Below are positions 1-6,985 of a DNA stretch of 14,343 nt, in pieces (the first letter of the stretch is position 1; the number at the start of each line of letters is the position of its first letter). The stretch is from Chloroflexia bacterium. GTDB lineage: Bacteria; Chloroflexota; Chloroflexia; Thermomicrobiales; UBA6265. Where the stretch lies: NCBI GenBank assembly GCA_013696525.1, contig JACCYK010000032.1, forward strand, positions 1-14,343, given 5' to 3'. The notes under the pieces are model-generated. The model had not been told where the DNA came from. It did no database searches and saw only the letters and a list, made by a program, of their open reading frames with translations. The position numbers and the translations under genes are program-made.

Positions 1-903
1 GCTGAGGAGAGCCAGCAGCGAGGCATCGTCGTGATTGGTCAACGCCTCGGCCCGGACCGCGCCGGCGAGCAGCGCCTCCTGGACCGCGCGCAGCAGCATC
101 GCCATACAGGCCCGGTTGGTATGGTGCCAGTAGACATTGTCAAACATCTCTTGCCGGGCGTTGATCAGGGAGTGCAGCGGGCTGACGCCCTTGGCCCCGA
201 CCACGATCCGGGTCCGGGGGGTGAGCCCGTCCGGCATCTCCGCCAGTCGCAGCGAGTCGATCAGCCGAGCGGAATCGACGCCGCCATAGGGGACGTTGCA
301 GGCGCCGGCGTCACGCGGCAGGTAGTCGAGCTTATCCATATCGAGCGGGCCGGAGAGCAAGTCGCGCAGCACCCGGTCCGGCTCTGGCAGCTCACGATCG
401 GCGGGATCGATCATGGCGGCGACCCGTTGCGGATCGATCTGCCAATCGCGACGGAGGATGTCGCTGATCTCCGCGCTTTCGATCAGGCGCCGGCCGACGG
501 CCTCGTGGGGAGCGATGGGCGGCCCCAATTCTTCGATCGCGTGCGAAAACGGGTAGTGCCCGATATCGTGGAGCAGGGCGGCGGCGGCGGCGACGCGGGC
601 GTCGGTATCGGTGATCCAGCGACCGGCTCCGGTCGCGCGCAGATGGGCGACCGCCAGCCGGGTGAGGTGCAAGACGCCGAGCGAGTGATCGTAGCGGGCA
701 TGCTTCGCCCCCGGCCAGACCCGGGAGACGAACCCCAACTGCTGGATCCGGTCCAGCCGCAGAAAGGCGGGGCAGCCAATGATCGCCAGCTCCGGCGCCG
801 AGAGCGGGATCTGGTCATAGAGGGCGTCCCGGATCATCGTCGCCACCGGGAAGCCGATCCCCGGCACCATTTCGCCAACGCCGTCAGTTTGAATTGTGTT
901 CAT
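1..903 (-). CDS. HD-domain phosphohydrolase, COG1078 (dGTPase-like), C-terminus cut by window edge
   Basis: The first 301 residues are visible; the frame is still open at base 1, so the C-terminus is missing. The ATG at 903 is preceded by GGGAG seven bases upstream, which fixes the start. The N-terminal pattern is that of COG1078 metal-dependent HD phosphohydrolases, related to dNTP triphosphohydrolases: an arginine/glutamine-rich 'RLDRIQQLG' segment (residues 49-57), then 'KHARYDHSLG' (67-76) with the first metal-ligand His. The HD pair lies in 'HDIGHYPFSH' (112-121), and a later Asp-rich 'LDMDKLDYLPRD' follows before a helical region. These proteins are usually soluble and act on nucleotides or related phosphates; the exact substrate cannot be read from sequence. 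It is divergent from the transporter to its right and has no visible operon partner. The family call is firm; the dNTPase activity is inference. Confidence 0.9.
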   Translation of the reverse strand, partial: MNTIQTDGVGEMVPGIGFPVATMIRDALYDQIPLSAPELAIIGCPAFLRLDRIQQLGFVSRVWPGAKHARYDHSLGVLHLTRLAVAHLRATGAGRWITDTDARVAAAAALLHDIGHYPFSHAIEELGPPIAPHEAVGRRLIESAEISDILRRDWQIDPQRVAAMIDPADRELPEPDRVLRDLLSGPLDMDKLDYLPRDAGACNVPYGGVDSARLIDSLRLAEMPDGLTPRTRIVVGAKGVSPLHSLINARQEMFDNVYWHHTNRACMAMLLRAVQEALLAGAVRAEALTNHDDASLLALLS

Positions 904-1036
904 CGCGCACTCCCACCCATGGAGCGAAGCATAGAGGACAAGTGCCCGGACCGTGCCGCCGGGTTGGCAGCACCGATGAGACAAGGGACCGGCCGATCGC
1001 GAGGCGAGCTTTCAACCTGACCCCTTCTCCAGCAGA

Positions 1037-2407
1037 ATGGACGTACCTGGAAGCGAGGTGGTCGCTGCCGTCGGGAAAGTTGATTCTTCGCGCCTGGTGA
1101 TGACGTCAATGCTGGTGGAGAACGAGCCAAGCCAACGCGAACGGTCCGGACCGGGCACGGGAGACGGCCGGATTGCTTCGGGGGCGGCTGGTGACGTGGT
1201 GGACACCACGACCGAGCGGTCCACGAAGCGGCGCCGGGCGCCGATGCTGCCGATGCCGCTCACCCTGGCCGTGCTTGGGCTGACCTACTGGTGTGTCGAT
1301 ATCGCGTCGCCGGCGCTGCCGGTCATCCAATCCGACCTGGGGCTTTCCGGCGCCGGCACCGGCCTGTTGATGTCGATCTTCTTCTTCGGCCGGCTCCTCA
1401 CCAACGTTCCCGCCGCCTGGCTGATCGACCGGATCGGTCCGCGCGGCTGCGCCCTGATCGGGGCGATCGTCCTGGGGCTGGGATCGGCCGGCGCGGCACT
1501 GGCGCCGGCGGAGCTGCCGTTGCTTGTCGCTCGCGGACTCCAGGGCGGGGGCGTCGCCCTCCTGGCCACGGCCGGGTTGCTCTCCGTCCTGCGGGCCCGG
1601 TCGGGCCATGGCGCGGCGATGACCGCGTTTAACGTTGCCGCCGGCGTCGGCGGCAGCTTCGGGCTCTTCACTGGCGGCCTGGTGACGACGGAGCTCGGCT
1701 GGCGGAGCGTGTTCTGGCTCTGCGCCGGTCTGGCGTTGGTGATGCTCCTCGGCACGTTGCTGGCGCGGACAACGCGGGCCGGACGCCGACCCGACGATCT
1801 GGTGCTCACCGACGAGGCCGAGCCGCCGGAGCCACCGGCGATGAGCCGCGGGCTGTTCGCCGCGCTCGCGGCAAATCTTCTGGTGTATGGGAACTATGGC
1901 ATCTGGGTGGTGGCGCTGGCGCTCTTCGCGGCGGGGCGCTTTGGCGCCGGTCCGGCCGAGCTGGGGACGCTGCTGCTGGTGGTCAATCTCATTCACCTCC
2001 TGGCGGCGCTGCCGGTGGGGCGGGCGATTCGTCGGCTGGGGGCGGCGCCGGCGCTGGCGGTCGGGTTCGCGGTCGCTGCCGCCGGCATCGGGGCGGCGCT
2101 ACTAACGCCGTCATTTGGCTGGCTCTTCCCGCCGATGGCGCTCTACGCGGTTGGCCAGATCACGAGCAATAGCGCCGCCGGTGATCTCGTGCTGCGCCTC
2201 GGCGGGGGCGCCGGCCGCGCGGTCGGCCTGCTCCGGTTCACCAGTGATGTCGGTCTTGTCGTGGGACCGCTGCTGATTGGGTTGCTGGCTGACCTGGCGG
2301 GGGTAGGGGCTCCCTTTCTCGTCCTCTGCGGGCTCACCGCCACCGGGGCGATCGCGACATGGTTGCTTGGCGGTCGATCGGCTCGGGTGCGGCCCGCCAT
2401 GCCGTAG
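1037..2407 (+). CDS. MFS transporter, 12-TM drug/metabolite efflux type
   Basis: This is an integral membrane protein of up to 456 residues with about a dozen hydrophobic segments starting near residue 72. The major facilitator signature A is visible in the loop after TM2, 'LIDRIGPRG' at about residues 129-137. The second half begins after a charged, Glu/Pro-rich central loop near residues 255-275, as usual between the two six-helix bundles. Substrate is unknown; the fold resembles proton-driven efflux or sugar/metabolite carriers. The true start is uncertain. The first about 70 residues are hydrophilic and atypical. In-frame alternatives are ATG at 1109 (GGTGA eight bases upstream), GTG at 1196 and ATG at 1244, directly before the first membrane helix. 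The 1037 ATG has no clear ribosome-binding site. It is divergent from the HD gene and ends 86 bases before proline dehydrogenase, with which it might be co-transcribed. Confidence 0.9.
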   Translation: MDVPGSEVVAAVGKVDSSRLVMTSMLVENEPSQRERSGPGTGDGRIASGAAGDVVDTTTERSTKRRRAPMLPMPLTLAVLGLTYWCVDIASPALPVIQSDLGLSGAGTGLLMSIFFFGRLLTNVPAAWLIDRIGPRGCALIGAIVLGLGSAGAALAPAELPLLVARGLQGGGVALLATAGLLSVLRARSGHGAAMTAFNVAAGVGGSFGLFTGGLVTTELGWRSVFWLCAGLALVMLLGTLLARTTRAGRRPDDLVLTDEAEPPEPPAMSRGLFAALAANLLVYGNYGIWVVALALFAAGRFGAGPAELGTLLLVVNLIHLLAALPVGRAIRRLGAAPALAVGFAVAAAGIGAALLTPSFGWLFPPMALYAVGQITSNSAAGDLVLRLGGGAGRAVGLLRFTSDVGLVVGPLLIGLLADLAGVGAPFLVLCGLTATGAIATWLLGGRSARVRPAMP

Positions 2408-2493
2408 GTGGGCGGCTCCCCGGTACAGTACGCTACGACGAGCGTGCCGGCGGTGGCGGTGTTGGTGCGGAACGGGTCGGTCGGGAGAAGTTC

Positions 2494-3681
2494 ATGCAAC
2501 GCCTGTATCGGGGCATCGCCCTGGCCGTGGCTGACCGTGAGGTTGTGCGGCGGATTGCCGGCGAAGGGCGGCTCGGGCGACGTTTGGTGAGGCGTTTCAT
2601 CGCGGGCGAAACGCTGGCGGAGGCGCTCGCGGCGGCCCGGGCCATTGCTCGCCAGGGGATGACAATTACGCTCGACCAGCTCGGTGAGAGCGTCGAGGAT
2701 GCGGCCTCGGTCCGCGCCGCGCGAGATACTGCCATCGACTCCCTGGAGGAGCTGCACCGGGCCGGGTTGGAACCGAATATCTCGATCAAGCTGACGATGT
2801 TTGGGCTGGACCTGGATGAGCAAGCAGCGGTTGAGCAAGTAGCGGCGGTCGTCGCCGTGGCGGATCGCGTCGGCGGATTCGTCCGGATCGACATGGAAGG
2901 GTCGGACTATACCGAACGGACCATTACCATCACCGAGCGCCTGCACGATCGCTTCCCCGGCGCGATCGGCACGGTCATCCAGAGCTACCTGTATCGCTCG
3001 CCGGAGGACGTCGAACGCTTGCTGCGGCGTGGGATTCGGATCCGGCTGGTGAAGGGCGCCTACGCCGAGCCGGCAACCGTCGCCTATACGAATGGCGACG
3101 ACATTGATGCCGCCTACGGGACGCTGATGCGCCGCTTGCTCGATGCCGGCACCTACCCGGCCCTGGCGACGCACGACCCGGCACTGATCGCGGCGGCCCG
3201 CGCCCACGCCAAGCGGCACGAGATCGCGCCGGACCGCTTCGAGTTCCAGATGCTGTACGGAGTCCGCCGCGATGCTCAAGCGGCGCTGACGCGCCAGGGC
3301 TACCGGGTGCGGGTGTACGTACCGTACGGCACCGAGTGGTACGCGTACTTTTCGCGCCGGATCGCGGAACGGCCAGGGAATGCGCTCTTTGTCGCCCGCC
3401 AGCTGCTTGACGGTCTCCCCTGGCCGGGCCGGCGTGGGATGGCGGGGACCTATAAGGGCTCGACCGGAGCGCATCAGGTATACTGCACCTCATCTGGGAA
3501 CCAAGATTGGGCATTGGCTCCCGGCATGATGGACCGAAGGCGTGGTCTGTCATCATCTCGATCTCCGTCCCGGCGCCGTCATGATCGCTTGTTGGAAGGA
3601 AGCGGCACGATCGCGCGAAGGCGTTTCGGCAGGGCCGAGGCGGCGGATGGAGGTTGCCCAGAGAGGGGTTATCAGACATGA
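2494..3681 (+). CDS. Proline dehydrogenase (monofunctional, PutA PRODH-like) with an atypical C-terminal tail
   Basis: This FAD enzyme oxidises proline to delta-1-pyrroline-5-carboxylate and passes electrons to quinone, usually at the membrane face. The ATG at 2494 is chosen because GGGAGAAG sits just upstream (2483-2490); the frame is open further back but there overlaps the MFS gene. PRODH barrel motifs appear in order: 'SIKLT' (97-101), 'DMEG' (133-136), 'QSYLYRS' (163-169), 'LVKGAY' (185-190), 'ATHD' (225-228), 'FQMLYG' (251-256), and 'RVYVPYGTEWYAYFSRRI' (273-290), which carries the proline-binding arginine pair. Stand-alone family members are about 300-310 residues and end near here. 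This frame runs to 395, and the last about 89 residues (Ser/Arg/Gly-rich, with AGG and TCA codons) match nothing I know. The tail may be readthrough into non-coding DNA after loss of a stop. No P5C dehydrogenase is in the window. Confidence 0.92.
   Translation: MQRLYRGIALAVADREVVRRIAGEGRLGRRLVRRFIAGETLAEALAAARAIARQGMTITLDQLGESVEDAASVRAARDTAIDSLEELHRAGLEPNISIKLTMFGLDLDEQAAVEQVAAVVAVADRVGGFVRIDMEGSDYTERTITITERLHDRFPGAIGTVIQSYLYRSPEDVERLLRRGIRIRLVKGAYAEPATVAYTNGDDIDAAYGTLMRRLLDAGTYPALATHDPALIAAARAHAKRHEIAPDRFEFQMLYGVRRDAQAALTRQGYRVRVYVPYGTEWYAYFSRRIAERPGNALFVARQLLDGLPWPGRRGMAGTYKGSTGAHQVYCTSSGNQDWALAPGMMDRRRGLSSSRSPSRRRHDRLLEGSGTIARRRFGRAEAADGGCPERGYQT
3496..3522 (+). repeat. Hairpin-forming inverted repeat within the proline dehydrogenase tail
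   Basis: GGGA-a-CCAA (3496-3504) can pair with TTGG-c-TCCC (3514-3522): eight pairs around one A/C mismatch, with a nine-base loop. No T-run follows, so it is not a standard intrinsic terminator. It lies just after a TATACT word (3479-3484). That would fit an untranslated leader or 3' region better than coding sequence, but function is unproven. Confidence 0.35.
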
Positions 3682-3980
3682 GCCGCGAGCGACGCCGCCT
3701 CTTCGATGAAGAGGACGAATCGGCGGAGCCGGGGCACTTTGGGTGTTCAATGCTCGGCGGCGGGCAAGTCCGCGGTGATCAGGGTCGCCGGCCGCGGACC
3801 ATGCGATGTGCGCTGGGCTGGGCCCTCCACAATGATCTCGAGGTAGCCCGTTGTTGCGCCACGGAATCGCTGACGGACTGTTGGAAGACACACCCAGAGC
3901 GAACCCCGGTCGTGGTCGTGCCAGGGATGGAGCGCGACGCGGACGTCGCCACCGTGACCATTAAGGTCGCTGGCGATTGA
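3678..3980 (+). CDS. Possible small hypothetical protein (100 aa), competing with an antisense ORF
   Basis: I do not recognise this frame. Its ATG at 3678 overlaps the proline dehydrogenase stop as ATGA, and a GAGGGG motif lies about ten bases upstream, an arrangement typical of translationally coupled genes. The predicted protein begins hydrophilic and charged ('MSRERRRLFDEEDESAEP') and ends 'ATVTIKVAGD'. Against it, much of its middle lies opposite the reverse-strand ORF at 3747-3998, which has a more protein-like composition, and third-position G+C is about equal in both frames. At most one of the two is likely to be real over the shared stretch. Confidence 0.25.
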   Translation: MSRERRRLFDEEDESAEPGHFGCSMLGGGQVRGDQGRRPRTMRCALGWALHNDLEVARCCATESLTDCWKTHPERTPVVVVPGMERDADVATVTIKVAGD

Positions 3981-3998
3981 AACGAAGCGCACCGTCAT
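3747..3998 (-). CDS. Possible small hypothetical protein (83 aa), antisense to the 3678 ORF
   Basis: I do not recognise this protein. The translation alternates hydrophobic and polar residues as a beta-rich small domain would: 'VRFVSIASDL' near the start, 'DVRVALHPWHDHD' in the middle, 'GYLEIIVEGPAQRTS' later. About three quarters of codons end in G or C. The ATG at 3998 lacks a convincing ribosome-binding site. It reads in the same direction as the 4093-4479 gene and lies downstream of it, with the 32-bp palindrome at 4024-4055 between them. The case rests on composition only. Confidence 0.35.
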   Translation of the reverse strand: MTVRFVSIASDLNGHGGDVRVALHPWHDHDRGSLWVCLPTVRQRFRGATTGYLEIIVEGPAQRTSHGPRPATLITADLPAAEH

Positions 3999-4023
3999 CA
4001 GGCAACGGACCGTACTGACGCGC

Positions 4024-4055
4024 CGAACCGCCCCGGACTAGTCCGGGGCGGTTCG
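4024..4055. terminator. Perfect 32-bp palindrome, likely bidirectional terminator hairpin
   Basis: Two 14-base arms, CGAACCGCCCCGGA and TCCGGGGCGGTTCG, flank a central CTAG, so the whole 32 bases equal their own reverse complement. Transcribed either way this gives a very stable GC-rich stem. No T-run follows on either side. It would therefore be a non-canonical terminator, or a stabilising 3' hairpin, for the minus-strand gene ending at 4093 and for any rightward transcript from the proline dehydrogenase side. A dimeric DNA-binding protein site is an alternative, though the arms are longer than usual. Confidence 0.6.
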
Positions 4056-4092
4056 CTGTTGCTCACCTGGTTCTGGTGGCATGGCGGCGTCG

Positions 4093-4479
4093 TTAGTCGT
4101 TCGGGGCGTGGGTGCGGATGTAAGCCGCGACATCCATTGGCAAGTGGTTGCGCAGGTCGAGTGCCGGGTACTTCAGCTCGGGCGGGATGTAGAGATGAAA
4201 CGTGAACTGAACCGGCTCGATGCGCTCCTGCTCCGCCCACCAGGCGTAGAGAGCAGGGATCCAATCGAATTCCTGGGCCCGAACCCGCCAGAGGGCGACG
4301 CCAGCGCCGCGCTCGTAGGTCAAGGCTTCGCCGAAGTAAACATCGGCCATCCCGGTGCTTTCGATGATGCCCAGGACGTCGTCGTAGTGCCGCGGCGAGC
4401 CTTTCAGCGAAAAGCGCCATTCGGGGACGCGGGCGGCGGCGTTGCCGGTTGTCGTGTGGCGGCCCAGACTTGGGCTCAT
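4093..4479 (-). CDS. Hypothetical protein, 128 aa
   Basis: The ATG at 4479 has GGAGGT eight bases upstream, a near-perfect ribosome-binding site, so this is very likely a real gene; the frame extends further upstream but without a comparable signal. The product is soluble, with no signal peptide or membrane segment. It is rich in aromatic residues, with 'WRFSLKGSPRHYDDV' near residues 25-40, 'ALYAWWAEQERIEPVQ' near 80-95 and 'FTFHLYIPPELKYPALDL' following. I cannot assign a family. It is divergent from the luciferase-like oxidoreductase gene across a 317-base gap that contains a 24-bp palindrome. Confidence 0.8.
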   Translation of the reverse strand: MSPSLGRHTTTGNAAARVPEWRFSLKGSPRHYDDVLGIIESTGMADVYFGEALTYERGAGVALWRVRAQEFDWIPALYAWWAEQERIEPVQFTFHLYIPPELKYPALDLRNHLPMDVAAYIRTHAPND

Positions 4480-4620
4480 GGCGAAGAAACCTCCGTGCTG
4501 CCGCGGGGGCGACCCGCGTTCGATTCCGGCTCGGCGGCTGGCGTCCGCGCACCTTCCGGCATTGTACCGCGCCCACCCCGACACGGCCGGACGACTGGAT
4601 CCCGTGGCCCGGCGCTCGCT

Positions 4621-4644
4621 GACCGTCCGCCCGGGTGGACGGTC
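4621..4644. repeat. 24-bp near-perfect palindrome in the 4480-4796 divergent intergenic region
   Basis: GACCGTCC (4621-4628) and GGACGGTC (4637-4644) are perfect inverted arms around gCCCGGGt, whose core is itself palindromic; 22 of 24 positions are symmetric. It lies mid-way in the 317-base gap between two divergent genes and upstream of a candidate promoter. That fits an operator for a dimeric regulator. No other gene is apparent in this gap. Confidence 0.45.
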
Positions 4645-4674
4645 GCCCGCCAGGCGGCCTGACCGGCGCCGGCA

Positions 4675-4704
4675 TCGACGAGGATCGGCCGGCGATCGTA
4701 GAAT
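4675..4704 (+). promoter_or_regulatory. Candidate promoter for the luciferase-like oxidoreductase gene
   Basis: TCGACG (4675-4680, four of six matches to TTGACA) and TAGAAT (4699-4704, five of six to TATAAT) are separated by 18 bases. Transcription would start about 85 bases before the GTG at 4797. The match is by eye only. Confidence 0.3.
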
Positions 4705-4796
4705 GACGCGACGTCGATTCAGCGGGGTTGGCACCGATCCACGAGTCGTTCTCAGCGTTCAGGCGTGGGCGACGTTCAAGCACATGGGGGAAGAGC

Positions 4797-5699
4797 GTGA
4801 AAATCGGAATCGCGTTGCCGATCGCGGAACAAGATGATGGCACGGTTCACCGTTATCGGCAGATCAGGGAGATGGCGGTCAACGCCGAGCGGGCCGGGTT
4901 CGATTCGCTCTGGATCTTCGACCACCTCGTCTACCGTTTTCCGGAAGCGCCGACCCGCGGCGTCTGGGAAGCTTGGACCTTCCTCACCGGACTGGCCGAT
5001 GCAACCTCCCGGGTCGAGATCGGCACCATCGTGCTCTGCACCGCGTTTCGTAACCCCGCCGTGCTGGCCAAGATGGTTGACGCGCTCGATGATCTCAGCG
5101 ATGGGCGGCTGATCCTCGGCCTCGGCGCTGGCTGGCACCAGCCGGAGTTCGAGGCGTTTGGCCTTCCCTTCGACCACTTGGCGAGCCGGTTCGAGGAGTC
5201 GATGGAGATCATCGCCCCCTTGGTCCGCGAGGGCGCTGTCGACTTCACCGGCACCTACTACCAGGCGCCGGACTGTGTCAGCCTGCCGCGGGGACCACGA
5301 CCGGGAGGTCCGCCGATCCTGATCGCGGGGTCGAAGCCGCGCATGCTGCGGCTGACCGCCAAGTACGCCGATGCTTGGAACACGGCCTGGATTGGGTTGC
5401 CGACCCTGCTGCCGGAACGGGTGGCGAAGCTGGAGGCGGCGTGCGTCGAGGTCGGCCGTGACCCGAAATCGATTGACATCACGGTCGGCGTCACCGTCGC
5501 CTATCCCGACCTGGGCGACGTCCCCGAGAATGTCAACGATACAAACTACTACCTGACCGGCACCGCCGAGGAGATCGCCGCCGGCTTCCGGGCCCACGAA
5601 GCGGCCGGCGTGGCTCACCTGATCTGCGTCACCAACCCATTCACCGCGCCGGCGCTCGAACGGTTGGCCGAGTCGTACCAGATCTACCGCCAGGGCTAA
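4797..5699 (+). CDS. LLM-class F420-dependent oxidoreductase (luciferase-like, Rv1855c-like)
   Basis: This 300-residue protein fits a bacterial-luciferase TIM barrel. The GTG at 4797 follows GGGGGAAG and begins at the expected first strand, 'MKIGIALPIAEQDD'. Family hallmarks are 'AERAGFDSLWIFDH' (about 30-43), 'RVEIGTIVLCTAFRNPAVLAKM' spread over the third and fourth strands, 'LILGLGAGWHQPEF' (about 104-117), the 'RFEESMEII' helix, 'PILIAGSKPRMLRLTAKYAD' and a C-terminal 'EIAAGFRAHEAAGVAHL'. These proteins use reduced F420 or FMN for hydride transfer to varied substrates; which cofactor and substrate cannot be told from sequence. Its stop interlocks with the stop of the convergent gene at 5696 (shared CTAA). 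Confidence 0.9.
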   Translation: MKIGIALPIAEQDDGTVHRYRQIREMAVNAERAGFDSLWIFDHLVYRFPEAPTRGVWEAWTFLTGLADATSRVEIGTIVLCTAFRNPAVLAKMVDALDDLSDGRLILGLGAGWHQPEFEAFGLPFDHLASRFEESMEIIAPLVREGAVDFTGTYYQAPDCVSLPRGPRPGGPPILIAGSKPRMLRLTAKYADAWNTAWIGLPTLLPERVAKLEAACVEVGRDPKSIDITVGVTVAYPDLGDVPENVNDTNYYLTGTAEEIAAGFRAHEAAGVAHLICVTNPFTAPALERLAESYQIYRQG

Positions 5700-6016
5700 C
5701 CCGCCCCGGTGCGCGCCGCGACATCCGCCCGCAACGTAGCAAGCAAGACCTGATCGGGTACGTAACCGTGCGCGTACTCCGCGATCCGGTTTTCGACAAG
5801 GGAGGCAAACTCGATCGTGTCCTCATCCGCCTTGGATTCGATCGCCCATAGGGCGCTGGCAAACCACTGCCTGAAGCCGGGAATGTCCAGGGATCGAGTC
5901 AGCAACTTGCGCAAATGCTCCTCAAGGCCGAAATCTCCTTCCGACGCGACGGATCCCGTCCGCGCGTCAACCACGGAAAGGGAGATTCGATTCCGATTTT
6001 CAGATGAAGACTGCAT
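5696..6016 (-). CDS. Hypothetical protein, 106 aa
   Basis: I do not recognise this protein. It reads from an ATG at 6016, directly preceded by an in-frame TTG, with GAAGGG about ten bases upstream. It looks coding: a polar N-terminal stretch, then helical segments such as 'LEEHLRKLLTRSLDI' (about 32-46), 'FRQWFASALWAIESK' (about 49-63), 'FASLVENRIAEYAHGY' (about 71-86) and 'QVLLATLRADVAAR'. It is soluble, with no signal peptide. The gene overlaps the convergent luciferase-like gene by four bases. Across 55 bases it is divergent from another small unknown gene at 6072; the two may belong together. Base composition is less GC-rich than in the flanking genes. Confidence 0.7.
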   Translation of the reverse strand: MQSSSENRNRISLSVVDARTGSVASEGDFGLEEHLRKLLTRSLDIPGFRQWFASALWAIESKADEDTIEFASLVENRIAEYAHGYVPDQVLLATLRADVAARTGAG

Positions 6017-6071
6017 CAATCGCGCCCTTCGCCATAGCTACACCTGCTGCCTGAAGAAGAAATCCCGCTGT

Positions 6072-6251
6072 ATGGCAGCCGATCAGCCCGCTGGCACTGA
6101 GACTATCACGATCAAGTTCTTCGACGAAAACGACAACTTTGCCTTCCTCGTTCATTGCTATCTCCAACCTGGTGGAGTGCTTGGCGCCAGTGGCTTATTT
6201 GACCCGAAAAGCATGATCGGACGAGATGGAATCGAGTACTACGCGGTCTAG
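6072..6251 (+). CDS. Hypothetical small protein, 59 aa
   Basis: An ATG at 6072 opens a 59-residue frame: 'ETITIKFFDENDNFAFLVH', then 'LGASGLFDPKSMIGRDGIEY'. The alternation suggests a small beta-sheet protein, with no membrane segment. Only a weak purine stretch (about 6051-6062) lies upstream as a ribosome-binding site. G+C is about 52% across this gene against about 65% around it, counted by codon. Its stop interlocks with that of the convergent SDR gene through CTAG at 6248-6251. I cannot name a family; the divergent 106-residue gene is its only likely partner. Confidence 0.5.
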   Translation: MAADQPAGTETITIKFFDENDNFAFLVHCYLQPGGVLGASGLFDPKSMIGRDGIEYYAV

Positions 6252-6985
6252 TACGTTGCCCGGCCGCCGGAGAGGTCGTAGACGGCGCCGGTGGCGAAGG
6301 TGAGATCGTCCGAGCAGAGAAAGGCGACCAGGGCCGCCACCTCGTGCGGCTGGCCGACCCGGCCCATCGGGATCCGGCTGGTCATGTAGTCGACGTGCGC
6401 TTGGCTGACCTGGGCCAGGATCGGGGTCTCGATCACCGCCGGCGTCACGCAGTTGACCAGGATGCCGCGGTTCGCGACTTCTTTGGCGACCGCTTTGGTG
6501 AGGCCGATGACGCCGGCTTTCGCCGCCGAGTAGGGTACCGCGTTGGGGTTGCCTTCCTTCCCCGCGATCGAGGCGATATTGACGATCCGGCCCGATTCGG
6601 CGCTCAGCATGGCCGGCAGCACCTCCCGGCAGCCAAGAAAGACCCCGGTCAGGTCGATCGCGATGACCTCGCTCCACTCCTCGACCGACAGCTCCCAGGC
6701 GGGGGCGGAGCGGCCGGCAATGCCCGCGTTGTTGACCAGGATGTCGATCCGGCCCCACTCGCTCATAGCCCGCTCGGCGGCCGCGGCCCAGGAGTCGGCG
6801 GCGGTGACATCGAGCCAGTGTGGCACCGCCTGTTCGCCGACGGCGCGGGCGGTCGCCGTCGCCGCGGCCTCGTCGATGTCGGCGATGAGGACGCGGGCGC
6901 CCTCGGCGGTCAGGCGCCGGGCGACGGCCTCGCCGATCCCGCGCGCCGCTCCCGTGACAATCGCGGTTTTTCCCTCAAAACGCAC
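6248..6985 (-). CDS. SDR-family NAD(P)-dependent dehydrogenase (3-oxoacyl reductase / 3-hydroxyacyl-CoA dehydrogenase type)
   Basis: A complete classical short-chain dehydrogenase of 245 residues. The GTG at 6985 is chosen because GGAGG lies nine bases upstream. The nucleotide-binding motif 'TGAARGIG' is at 11-18. An Asp ends the second strand ('VLIADID', D36), which usually favours NAD(H). 'NNAG' is at 85-88, with catalytic S139 in 'NIASIAG', Y152 and K156 in 'PYSAAKAG', and 'TPAVIETPI' after the sixth strand. The protein is soluble and normally tetrameric. Family members reduce 3-oxoacyl or sugar ketones or oxidise the alcohols; given the CoA-pathway enzymes nearby, a 3-hydroxyacyl-CoA role is possible but only inferred. 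It is transcribed away from the TIGR02587-like gene across about 200 bases. Confidence 0.92.
   Translation of the reverse strand: MRFEGKTAIVTGAARGIGEAVARRLTAEGARVLIADIDEAAATATARAVGEQAVPHWLDVTAADSWAAAAERAMSEWGRIDILVNNAGIAGRSAPAWELSVEEWSEVIAIDLTGVFLGCREVLPAMLSAESGRIVNIASIAGKEGNPNAVPYSAAKAGVIGLTKAVAKEVANRGILVNCVTPAVIETPILAQVSQAHVDYMTSRIPMGRVGQPHEVAALVAFLCSDDLTFATGAVYDLSGGRATY

Noticed and set aside
31..1020. Long forward ORF of 329 codons over the HD gene
   Set aside because: It lies antisense to a clear HD phosphohydrolase with intact motifs; its Gly/Arg/Asp/Gln-rich composition is typical of a GC-rich shadow frame.
3678..3998. Interpreting the antisense small ORFs as a toxin-antitoxin pair
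   Set aside because: They overlap on opposite strands, so both cannot be typical coding genes, and neither shows a toxin or DNA-binding motif.
4561..4589. TACAAT (minus strand, 4561-4566) as the promoter of the 128-residue unknown gene
   Set aside because: No -35-like hexamer at 15-19 bases; reported only here.
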